Shown: piece by piece, positions 17,638 through 25,278 of the stretch | Layout: each line of letters starts with the position of its first letter | How positions within the stretch are numbered: the first letter of the stretch is position 1 | Assembly: GCF_013204825.1 (NCBI RefSeq) | Contig: NZ_JABMKV010000002.1 | Location: forward strand, 1,116,001 to 1,180,000 | Reading direction: 5' to 3' | DNA length: 64,000 nucleotides | Source of the DNA: Pedobacter boryungensis | GTDB taxonomy: Bacteria > Bacteroidota > Bacteroidia > Sphingobacteriales > Sphingobacteriaceae | Notes under the pieces: generated by a model | What the model was told of the DNA's origin: nothing | The model's database searches: none | Seen by the model: the letters and a program-made list of their open reading frames with translations, nothing else | Program-made: the position numbers and the translations under genes

Positions 17638-18288
17638 TTAGTTTTTATCTGATTTAGCAGCAGTATAAAATTGAGTATCTATTTCTGGTTTTACAAAATC
17701 TTCATTTACTTCTTGAACAAACTGTAAAACTTTATCTCTGCCTTGTCCTTTTTCAGCAGAGGTAATAAAGAATGGTGGCACTTCTTCAAACCAGCCCAAT
17801 AGTGCTTTATTAAATTTTGCAACGTTTTGGTCGGTCTTTGGACCCGATTGTTTATCAGCTTTGGTATACACCAAAGCAAATGGTATTTGACATTCGCCTA
17901 ACCATGAACAAAATTCTAAGTCTATTTTTTGCGGTTCTAAACGGCTGTCTATCAATACAAAAACGCATTGTAAGCTTTCTCTTTTAGTTAAATAGTTTCT
18001 AATGAATTTCTCCCATTTCTCTCTACTACTTTTACTCACTTTAGCATAACCGTAGCCAGGTAAATCAACTATATACCATTTTTCGTTAACTAAAAAATGA
18101 TTAATTAATTGTGTTTTTCCAGGTCTTTGAGATGTTTTTGCTAAACCTTGCACATTCACTAACATATTGATAAGTGACGATTTGCCAACGTTAGAACGCC
18201 CAATAAAAGCATATTCAGGCATATCTGGCAGTGGTAAAGCAGAAACTTTGGTATTGCTAACAACAAAAGTGGCAGATTTTATAATCAT
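17638..18288 (-). CDS. engB: Ribosome biogenesis GTPase EngB (YihA/YsxC)
   Basis: 216 residues. GTPase motifs are clear: G1 FIGRSNVGKSSL at residues 29-39, switch region KTSQRPGKTQLINHF, G3 DLPGYGYA, G4 TKAD. EngB is an essential cytoplasmic GTPase acting in large ribosomal subunit assembly. The ATG at 18286-18288 is only four bases downstream of a TACCTTTG promoter word, so the message may be leaderless. It is divergent from ubiE, sharing a 95-bp intergenic region. Confidence 0.95.
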   Translation of the reverse strand: MIIKSATFVVSNTKVSALPLPDMPEYAFIGRSNVGKSSLINMLVNVQGLAKTSQRPGKTQLINHFLVNEKWYIVDLPGYGYAKVSKSSREKWEKFIRNYLTKRESLQCVFVLIDSRLEPQKIDLEFCSWLGECQIPFALVYTKADKQSGPKTDQNVAKFNKALLGWFEEVPPFFITSAEKGQGRDKVLQFVQEVNEDFVKPEIDTQFYTAAKSDKN

Positions 18289-18292
18289 AGCA

Positions 18293-18300
18293 CAAAGGTA
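18293..18300 (-). promoter_or_regulatory. -7 element directly upstream of engB
   Basis: The minus strand reads TACCTTTG, four bases (TGCT) before the engB ATG. It fits TAnnTTTG. No TTTG box lies at 19-21 bp. Expected transcription starts fall at or near the start codon. Confidence 0.5.
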
Positions 18301-18365
18301 AGAATAAGTTTGGAGTTGACAGTTTTCAGTTGTTTTTCAAATCTCACATCTTCAATTACAATTTA

Positions 18366-18373
18366 TATCTTTG
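18366..18373 (+). promoter_or_regulatory. -7 element of ubiE
   Basis: TATCTTTG matches TAnnTTTG and ends ten bases before the ubiE ATG at 18384. No convincing -33 box is seen. Confidence 0.45.
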
Positions 18374-18383
18374 ATGCATAATT

Positions 18384-19112
18384 ATGAATAAAGAAGTAAC
18401 TCCATATTCTGGCACAGCAACAAAAAAAGAACAAGTAGCTACAATGTTCAATAACATTTCTGGCACTTACGATTTTCTAAATCACTTTTTATCATTAGGT
18501 ATAGATATCATTTGGCGTCGCAAGGCGATAAAAGAATTGTCATCTATACAACCTCGAATGATTTTAGATGTTGCAACAGGTACAGGAGATTTTGCTTTCG
18601 AATCGATCAGTATTTTACATCCCGATAAGGTAATTGGAGTAGATATTTCTGAAGGAATGTTGGAAGTAGCCAAAAAGAAAATTAAAGAACGTAATCTTGG
18701 TCATGTTTTCTCAGTACAATTAGGAGATTCGGAAGGTTTGCATTTTGACGACAATACCTTCGATGCCATTACCGTAGCATTTGGGGTACGTAATTACGAA
18801 AACCTAGAGAAAGGCCTAGCAGATATGCTTCGTGTTTTAAAACCAGAAGGAAAAATTGTGATTCTAGAATTCTCTAAACCCAGAGTTTTTCCGGTAAAAC
18901 AAGGCTATAATTTTTACTTTAAATACGTTACTCCATTTTTTGGTAAGTTGTTTTCTAAGGATGATAGAGCTTATACTTATTTGCCAGAATCGGTCGCTGC
19001 TTTTCCAGATGGGCAATCATTTACATCATTAATGGAAAAAGTTGGTTATAAAAATACCAAACATCGCCCTTTAACGTTTGGTATAAGTGCTATTTATACC
19101 GGTATTAAATGA
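18384..19112 (+). CDS. ubiE: Demethylmenaquinone methyltransferase (UbiE/MenG)
   Basis: 242 residues, normal family length. It shows SAM-binding motif I LDVATGTGDFAF, the UbiE signature DFLNHFLSLGIDIIWRRK near the N terminus, and the C-terminal motif RVLKPEGKIVILEFSKP. It carries out the last C-methylation of menaquinone synthesis. Its stop overlaps the start of the porT-like gene (ATGA), so the two are translationally coupled; this pairing with porT is a recurrent gene order in Bacteroidota as far as I recall. Confidence 0.95.
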   Translation: MNKEVTPYSGTATKKEQVATMFNNISGTYDFLNHFLSLGIDIIWRRKAIKELSSIQPRMILDVATGTGDFAFESISILHPDKVIGVDISEGMLEVAKKKIKERNLGHVFSVQLGDSEGLHFDDNTFDAITVAFGVRNYENLEKGLADMLRVLKPEGKIVILEFSKPRVFPVKQGYNFYFKYVTPFFGKLFSKDDRAYTYLPESVAAFPDGQSFTSLMEKVGYKNTKHRPLTFGISAIYTGIK

Positions 19113-19858
19113 GAAAAAAACTAACGCTCTTAATTGTAGTCTTTTTAGTAATAAGTAACCTAGCTAAGGCTCAAAATTGGGGTGGGGGTATTGATGATGA
19201 GGACTTTAACTTCGGATTTAGTTTTCAGTATATTTCATCCGAATACAAAATCCTTAAAAAAGCAGATTGGAGAAATCCCTATTTTGACAGTGGCTTAGGC
19301 AAATATGTTACCGATTCGTTATCAGCTATTTCTTCTCCAACATCTGTTGGATTTGGAATTGGGTTTGTTGTAAATAAAAGAGTAAACAACAATTTAGATG
19401 TTCGACTTACACCAACTTTGGTTTTTAATGATAGATTAATTAGTTATTACTACGTTGAACCTGGCATAAATAATCCCGGAACTCCATTAATTCAGAAAAA
19501 GTTTCAAGCTACTATGATAGATCTTCCTGTAGGCTTAAAAATTAAATCAGACCGAATGATGAATTTTAGAGCATATATGTTGGGTGGATTAAAATATTCT
19601 ATTGATTTGGCATCGGGTAAAAAAAATAATGATGCTTCGGCAGCACCAATTGATAAACTGATTAAGAATAATAAGAACTTTTTGTCATACGAAGCCGGCA
19701 TTGGTTTCGATATTTATTTCGAATGGTTTAAAATGTCGCCAGAGTTAAAGATGTCTTATTCTTTCAAAGATATTTTGAAGCATGACAATACACCCTATGC
19801 TAATCCTATAGATAAAGCTAAACTTAGACATTTTACTTTCAGTTTATTTTTCGAGTAA
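19109..19858 (+). CDS. porT: PorT/SprT-like outer membrane protein of type IX secretion
   Basis: 249 residues with a signal peptide (about 1-21, ending AKA before QN) and alternating beta strands ending in a C-terminal aromatic residue pattern (HFTFSLFFE), as in small outer-membrane beta barrels. Size, coupling to ubiE by an ATGA overlap, and motifs such as LGGLKYSIDLASG and YEAGIGFDIYFEWFKMSPE fit PorT/SprT, needed for T9SS assembly. The assignment rests mainly on context plus general resemblance; a generic outer membrane barrel protein is the alternative. Confidence 0.7.
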   Translation: MRKKLTLLIVVFLVISNLAKAQNWGGGIDDEDFNFGFSFQYISSEYKILKKADWRNPYFDSGLGKYVTDSLSAISSPTSVGFGIGFVVNKRVNNNLDVRLTPTLVFNDRLISYYYVEPGINNPGTPLIQKKFQATMIDLPVGLKIKSDRMMNFRAYMLGGLKYSIDLASGKKNNDASAAPIDKLIKNNKNFLSYEAGIGFDIYFEWFKMSPELKMSYSFKDILKHDNTPYANPIDKAKLRHFTFSLFFE

Positions 19859-19878
19859 GTTCCCCATTCAAAAATTTA

Positions 19879-19886
19879 TACCTTTG
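19879..19886 (+). promoter_or_regulatory. -7 element upstream of the SDR gene
   Basis: TACCTTTG fits TAnnTTTG, 22 bases before the ATG at 19909. The -33 position has no TTTG. Confidence 0.4.
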
Positions 19887-19908
19887 TTAACATCAAATAA
19901 ATTAACAA

Positions 19909-20667
19909 ATGGCTAAAATTGCATTAATTACTGGTGCAAGCTCAGGTATCGGCGAGGCTTGTGCACACCTTTTCGCTCAACAAGGTTATCACCTTATCTT
20001 ATTAGGAAGAAGAGAAAATTTGCTAGAAAAAATAGCTCATCATTTGGCGGATAAGTACGCAATAGAAGTGAAAAAAATTCAAGCTGATGTAAGAGATAAA
20101 GAAAATATCAATTATGTGTTGGAAACACTTCCAGCCAATTGGAAAAATGTTGATGTACTGATAAATAATGCAGGTTTAAGTCAAGGTTTAGATCCAATTG
20201 ATAAAGGCAATACTGATGACTGGGATACGATGATAGACACAAACATTAAAGGCTTATTATATGTTTCTAAAGTAGTGAGCGGTTGGATGGTAGAACAGAA
20301 AAAAGGTCATATCATCAATATAGGTTCTATTGCTGGTAAAGAAGTGTATGCAAATGGTAATGTGTATTGTGCAACGAAACATGCTGTAGAAGCATTAAAT
20401 CAAGGTATGCGCATTGATCTTTTACCTCATGGAATAAAAGTTACTGCTATTCATCCAGGTATGGTAGAGACTGAGTTTTCTATTGTGCGTTTTAAAGGTG
20501 ATGAAAGTAGAGCAAAAAAGGTGTACGATGGGTTTGAACCACTAATAGCACAAGATATTGCAGAAGCTATTTGGTTTGCCGTAAGTAGGCCACCACATGT
20601 AAACATTAACGATATGTTAATAATGCCAACAGCACAAGCAACAGCAACTACAGTAAAAAGAGATTAA
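19909..20667 (+). CDS. Short-chain dehydrogenase (YdfG-like)
   Basis: 252 residues with the classical SDR layout: cofactor motif TGASSGIGEAC near the N terminus, NNAG, the catalytic serine in NIGSIAGKE, and YCATK (YxxxK). The closest type is the NADP-dependent 3-hydroxy acid/serine dehydrogenase YdfG, judged from YCATKHAVEALNQGMR and HPGMVETEFSIVRF. Cytoplasmic. It appears to have its own promoter. Confidence 0.88.
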   Translation: MAKIALITGASSGIGEACAHLFAQQGYHLILLGRRENLLEKIAHHLADKYAIEVKKIQADVRDKENINYVLETLPANWKNVDVLINNAGLSQGLDPIDKGNTDDWDTMIDTNIKGLLYVSKVVSGWMVEQKKGHIINIGSIAGKEVYANGNVYCATKHAVEALNQGMRIDLLPHGIKVTAIHPGMVETEFSIVRFKGDESRAKKVYDGFEPLIAQDIAEAIWFAVSRPPHVNINDMLIMPTAQATATTVKRD

Positions 20668-20769
20668 ACTTGGTTAGTTAGTTGTTTTGGTGTTAGTTTT
20701 TAGGAAATCTGAAACAATACGCTAACCAAACAACAAACAAGCGAAAAAAACCAAAAAACAAATAGAAAA

Positions 20770-21216
20770 ATGATATCAACTACAATAGATCAGGAAATAA
20801 AACAAGCCATGTTGGCTAAAGATCAAGCAAGGCTTAGAGGCTTACGAGCAATTAAAGCTGCATTGTTATTGGCGAAAACAGAAAAAGGTCATGCAGAAGA
20901 AATTTCTGAAGATGCAGAAATGAAAATTTTGCAAAAACTAGTAAAACAACGTAAAGAATCAGCAACTATTTATAAAGAACAAGGTCGTGAAGATTTATAT
21001 ACCGTTGAGCAAGAAGAGATTGATGTAATTAGTCAGTTTTTGCCTAAACAATTAGCACAAGCTGATATTGAGAAAACAATTGCAAGAATTATCTCAGAAT
21101 CTGGTGCAACATCTATTAAAGAAATGGGTAAGGTAATGGGTTTAGCTAATAAAGAATTAGCAGGTAAAGCCGATGGGAAATTAATTGGAGAAATTGTAAA
21201 AACACAATTGGGATAA
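20770..21216 (+). CDS. GatB/YqeY domain protein
   Basis: 148 residues, the usual length of free-standing YqeY proteins, which share the helical tail domain of the GatB subunit of tRNA amidotransferase. Seen are KAMLAKDQARLRGLRAIKAA-like N-terminal helices, QRKESATIYKEQGREDL and the C-terminal GKVMGLANKELAGKADGK. A role in tRNA-dependent processes is likely but the exact function is unknown. The 102-bp gap before it contains an imperfect inverted repeat of GGTTAG/CTAACC words. Confidence 0.92.
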   Translation: MISTTIDQEIKQAMLAKDQARLRGLRAIKAALLLAKTEKGHAEEISEDAEMKILQKLVKQRKESATIYKEQGREDLYTVEQEEIDVISQFLPKQLAQADIEKTIARIISESGATSIKEMGKVMGLANKELAGKADGKLIGEIVKTQLG

Positions 21217-21328
21217 TCGATTTATAATTTGAGGTTGATCTTTTTTCTTAAAAATATCAGATTAATTGCCATAATTTAATTTTACTCTATTAACTTAGTA
21301 GCACATACCAAACATCATAACACTATAT

Positions 21329-22093
21329 ATGCAATACGAAGTAATTGAAGAAGACGGGTTTAAGTACATTCAAGCAGGCGAAGGAGAAACGTTAGTATTG
21401 CTTCATGGGCTAATGGGCGAGTTAAGTAATTGGGAGCCAGCGATAGATCATTTTAAAAAAAATTATCGTGTTTTAGTACCTATTTTGCCTATTTACGATT
21501 TACCAATTCTTACACTGGGTGTAAAAAGCCTTTCTAAATATGTACATCGCTTTCTTAAATATAAAAAATTAAGTCAGGTTGTATTAATAGGAAATTCATT
21601 AGGTGGTCACGTAGGCTTGGTTTTTACAGCTGCGCATCAGGAATTTGTGAAAGCTTTGGTATTAACAGGAAGCTCGGGTTTATATGAAAATGCTTTTGGA
21701 GGATCATTTCCAAGAAGAGAAAGCTATGATTATATCAAAGAAAAGGTAGAATTTACTTTTTATGACCCTGCTACAGCGACTAAAGAGTTGGTAGATGAAG
21801 TGTTTAAATCTGTAAATGACCGTTCTAGAGTGATTCGTATTTTAGCATTAGCTAAATCGGCTATACGCCATAATATGAGTAAGGAATTATCGAGAATAAC
21901 TATTCCTGTATCATTAATTTGGGGTAAACAAGACAAAATAACTCCACCAGAAGTAGCAATTGAATTTCATGAACTTTTACCTAACTCAGAATTAAACTGG
22001 GTAGATAAATGTGGACATGCGCCAATGATGGAAAGACCGACTGAATTTAATGCATATTTAGATACATTTTTAAATAGGATTTTATTAAAATAA
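21329..22093 (+). CDS. Alpha/beta hydrolase
   Basis: 254 residues. The oxyanion region LVLLHGLMG, nucleophile elbow GNSLGG (S90), catalytic aspartate in WGKQDKITPP and histidine in CGHAPMMERP form a complete catalytic triad. No signal peptide, so it is cytoplasmic. The substrate is unknown. The stop TAA overlaps the following ATG by one base (TAATG), coupling it to the CBS-domain gene. Confidence 0.9.
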   Translation: MQYEVIEEDGFKYIQAGEGETLVLLHGLMGELSNWEPAIDHFKKNYRVLVPILPIYDLPILTLGVKSLSKYVHRFLKYKKLSQVVLIGNSLGGHVGLVFTAAHQEFVKALVLTGSSGLYENAFGGSFPRRESYDYIKEKVEFTFYDPATATKELVDEVFKSVNDRSRVIRILALAKSAIRHNMSKELSRITIPVSLIWGKQDKITPPEVAIEFHELLPNSELNWVDKCGHAPMMERPTEFNAYLDTFLNRILLK

Positions 22094-22755
22094 TGTTTGC
22101 AGCAGAACTCATATCAAATGTAATACCTCCTCTAAAAACTTCCGATAGCGTTAGGAAGGCTTTAGAAAGGATGAGTGAGTTTAAATTGTACCATTTGCCA
22201 ATTGTGAATGAAGCTCAATTTTTAGGATTAGTCTCTGAAGATGAGCTGATAGAAGTTAGAGATCAAGATACACCAATTGGGAGTTTGTCTTTAACAATCA
22301 TGAATCCATTTGTTTTTGAGGATTCACATATTTACGACGTGATAAGGCTATTTAATCAATTGCAATTATCATTAGTGCCAGTGTTAGATCAACAAAAAAA
22401 CTATTTGGGTGTAGTTTCTATCAATAATTTGCTAGAATATACTGCAGATACCTATGCTGTAAAAGAGCCGGGAGGAATTATTGTATTATCTATCAGCAAT
22501 AGAAATAATTCATTAGCTCACATGGCTCAAATTGTAGAGGCAGATAATGCTCAGATTTTATCATCATACGTGAGCTCTTTTCCTGATTCTACACGATTAG
22601 AAATTACCTTAAAAATAAATAAAACAGAGCTTTCAGGCATTATTTCATCATTTGAAAGATATAATTATGAAGTTAAAGCTGTTTTTAATAATACGCAAAA
22701 CGATGATGGTTCGGCAGATAGATTCAATTCTTTTATGAACTATTTAAACGTATAA
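22093..22755 (+). CDS. CBS domain protein
   Basis: 220 residues with a pair of CBS motifs: residues 1-60 (YHLPIVNEAQFLGLVSEDEL) and 65-125 (LSLVPVLDQQKNYLGVVSI). The C-terminal 90 residues resemble a small ACT-like fold (IIVLSISNRNNSLAHMAQIVE). CBS pairs bind adenine nucleotides and regulate partners. It is coupled to the hydrolase upstream and ends eight bases before nadK. Confidence 0.85.
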   Translation: MFAAELISNVIPPLKTSDSVRKALERMSEFKLYHLPIVNEAQFLGLVSEDELIEVRDQDTPIGSLSLTIMNPFVFEDSHIYDVIRLFNQLQLSLVPVLDQQKNYLGVVSINNLLEYTADTYAVKEPGGIIVLSISNRNNSLAHMAQIVEADNAQILSSYVSSFPDSTRLEITLKINKTELSGIISSFERYNYEVKAVFNNTQNDDGSADRFNSFMNYLNV

Positions 22756-22763
22756 TTCCCCCA

Positions 22764-23645
22764 ATGAAAATAGCCATATACGGAAGAGATTTTAACGATA
22801 CCGTTTTGCCATTTGTGAAACAGGTATTTAATGCCTTGGCATTGTACAAAATTGAAATCTTGGTATACTCGAAATTCAATAATTTTATCAAGGAAAAGAT
22901 TGCACTTCCGCATAATTCAACTGTATTTTCCACTTCCAAAGAACTTTTAAATCATGCCGATGTATTATTGAGTTTAGGCGGAGATGGGACATTGTTAGAT
23001 ACACTTTCGCTAGTAGGAGATTCTGGTATTCCGATTATTGGAATCAACTTTGGACGATTAGGATTTCTAGCCAGTATCAATAAGAATGAAATTGATACGG
23101 CTATCAGTGCTTTAGTTAATGGCGATTATACGCTTGACAAAAGAGGAATTCTAAACCTTGAGTCGAAAAACAACTTATTTGCAAATGAAAATTTTGCAAT
23201 GAATGATATCACTATTCATCGCAGGGATAATTCGGCAATGATGATTATTCACGCGTATATGAACGGTGAATTTGTAAATTCATACTGGGCAGATGGATTA
23301 ATTATTGCGACACCAACTGGTTCTACTGCTTATTCTTTAAGCTGCGGTGGGCCAATTATTTTACCAAATGCACAAAACTTTGTGATTACTCCAATTGCTC
23401 CGCATAACTTAAATGTGAGGCCAATTATAGTGCCTGACAATGTAGAACTCACTTTTGAGATTGAAGCTAGAAGTACAAAATTTCTCCTTTCGTGTGATTC
23501 AAGAACGGAAACTGTAGATAGATCTGTTAAAATTACCATCAATAAAGCTAAGTTTAACATAAATCTTATCCGCCTTAACAATGAAAGTTACCTTACTACG
23601 TTAAGGAATAAATTACTTTGGGGTATTGACACCCGTAATTATTAA
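22764..23645 (+). CDS. nadK: NAD kinase
   Basis: 293 residues. The diagnostic GGDGT motif is present (LSLGGDGTLLDTL), as is GLIIATPTGSTAYSLSCGGP. It phosphorylates NAD to NADP using ATP or polyphosphate, in the cytoplasm. Tight spacing on both sides (8 bp upstream, 1 bp to the porG-like gene) places it in the CBS-nadK-porG-uppS-bamA operon. Confidence 0.96.
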   Translation: MKIAIYGRDFNDTVLPFVKQVFNALALYKIEILVYSKFNNFIKEKIALPHNSTVFSTSKELLNHADVLLSLGGDGTLLDTLSLVGDSGIPIIGINFGRLGFLASINKNEIDTAISALVNGDYTLDKRGILNLESKNNLFANENFAMNDITIHRRDNSAMMIIHAYMNGEFVNSYWADGLIIATPTGSTAYSLSCGGPIILPNAQNFVITPIAPHNLNVRPIIVPDNVELTFEIEARSTKFLLSCDSRTETVDRSVKITINKAKFNINLIRLNNESYLTTLRNKLLWGIDTRNY

Positions 23646-23646
23646 A

Positions 23647-24456
23647 ATGCGGTATATAAAGACAGTCTTAATTTTCGTAATCTCATTTTCTTTAGGTAAT
23701 ACAAGCTTTGCCCAACGAGCAGAAATAGGTATAAACGCTGGTGGTGCAGGATATTTAGGAGATTTAAATCAAAATAATCCCGTAAAAATTACTGGTATTT
23801 CTGCAGGTGCTTTCGGCAGAATAAATTTCAATCCATATTTTGGACTAGGTTTACATTATACTTATGGCGAGATAAAAGGTGATGATTTGGAGTCTTCAAA
23901 CGAACAGTTTAAAGAACGTGCTTTAAATTTTAATACTTCAATCCATGAAGTGAGCTTATTAGCCAACCTTAACTTTTTCGATATTTATTCATCTGCTTCA
24001 AAACGTAGATTTACCCCTTATATATTTGCCGGTGTTGGTGGCTTTTATTTTAAGCCAAAGGCAACGTATAATGATATTAAATACAACTTATCTGATTATA
24101 TAACTAATGCAGATAAAGATGGTAGACCAGTATCCTATAAATCATATGCCATTTCAGTTCCTTATGGTGCAGGTGTAAAATATAAATTAACAGATTATTT
24201 AACACTGTTTTCAGAAATAGGTTATAGAACTACTTTTACCGACTTTATCGATGATGTAGGAGATTATTATTATCTAAATACCATGCCCAGTTCGCCTGGG
24301 TCTTCAAGGTATTTTCCTCCATATAATGCTTCAACAGCTTCTCGAGTTGGTGTTCCTGGAACTCAAAGAGGAGATTTAAGAAAAAGAGATACCTACATGT
24401 TTGTAAGTATTGGGATATCTTATACCTTTGTGAGCCAAAAATGCTTTACTTTTTAG
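23647..24456 (+). CDS. porG: PorG-like outer membrane protein (DUF6089), type IX secretion
   Basis: 269 residues from ATG 23647 (MRYIKTVLIFVISF), directly after the nadK stop; the longer upstream reading lacks a signal peptide start. A signal peptide ends FAQ at about residue 22. The mature part is a beta barrel with VGGFYFKPKA and a terminal FVSIGISYTFVSQKCF. The position just before uppS-bamA-ompH and the length match DUF6089/PorG, a component of the T9SS core ring. Assignment is by context and general features. Confidence 0.78.
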   Translation: MRYIKTVLIFVISFSLGNTSFAQRAEIGINAGGAGYLGDLNQNNPVKITGISAGAFGRINFNPYFGLGLHYTYGEIKGDDLESSNEQFKERALNFNTSIHEVSLLANLNFFDIYSSASKRRFTPYIFAGVGGFYFKPKATYNDIKYNLSDYITNADKDGRPVSYKSYAISVPYGAGVKYKLTDYLTLFSEIGYRTTFTDFIDDVGDYYYLNTMPSSPGSSRYFPPYNASTASRVGVPGTQRGDLRKRDTYMFVSIGISYTFVSQKCFTF

Positions 24457-24474
24457 GGCGTCGATAAAACATTA

Positions 24475-25215
24475 ATGGGATTTAAAAAACAAATAGATAT
24501 TAATCGCTTACCAGAGCACATTGCCATTATTATGGATGGTAATGGGAGATGGGCAAAAAATCAAGGGAAATTTCGCGTTTTTGGCCATGAAAGTGGTGTA
24601 TTGTCTGTAAAAGATATTGTTGAAGGCTGTGTAGATATTGGCATAAAATACCTAACAGTATATGCTTTTTCTACAGAAAACTGGAATCGCCCAGTAGAGG
24701 AAGTAAATGCTTTAATGGAGTTACTAATCTCAACCATTAATGAACAAGCCGAAACTTTAAATAAAAATAATGTAAGGTTAAATGCCATTGGCGATTTAAA
24801 ATCATTACCACAAAAATGTATTGATGATTTAGCTAATGTGATGGAAATAACCAGCAAAAACACCAAATGCACCTTAACTTTAGCCTTAAGTTATAGTGCA
24901 AAATGGGAAATAATTGAAGCTGCAAAAAAATTAGCAAAGCAAGTTCAGGAACAAAAGATAGTTCTAGACGATATTAATGAAGAAACTTTTAACGCTCAAT
25001 TAACCACCGCTCAAATACCCGACCCAGAGTTAATGATCCGTACTAGCGGGGAGCACAGAGTAAGTAATTTTTTATTATGGCAAATTGCTTACACCGAATT
25101 ATATTTTACCGAAACCTTATGGCCAGACTTTAGAAGAGAACACCTTTTTGAAGCCATTGTAGATTACCAAAAACGCGAACGTCGCTTCGGGAAAATTAGT
25201 GAGCAATTGAACTAA
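24475..25215 (+). CDS. uppS: Undecaprenyl diphosphate synthase (isoprenyl transferase)
   Basis: 246 residues. The cis-prenyltransferase signature AIIMDGNGRWAKNQG is near the N terminus with the catalytic aspartate; LTVYAFSTENWNRP and the C-terminal RTSGEHRVSNFLLWQ motif are intact. It extends farnesyl diphosphate to the C55 lipid carrier for peptidoglycan and polysaccharide synthesis. It lies between porG and bamA, an envelope-biogenesis cluster. Confidence 0.96.
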   Translation: MGFKKQIDINRLPEHIAIIMDGNGRWAKNQGKFRVFGHESGVLSVKDIVEGCVDIGIKYLTVYAFSTENWNRPVEEVNALMELLISTINEQAETLNKNNVRLNAIGDLKSLPQKCIDDLANVMEITSKNTKCTLTLALSYSAKWEIIEAAKKLAKQVQEQKIVLDDINEETFNAQLTTAQIPDPELMIRTSGEHRVSNFLLWQIAYTELYFTETLWPDFRREHLFEAIVDYQKRERRFGKISEQLN

Positions 25216-25278
25216 TTTTACTTTTAACACTTTTTAACATGTGTTTAAATTAACTTAGCAACGTTTTTTAGATTGTAA

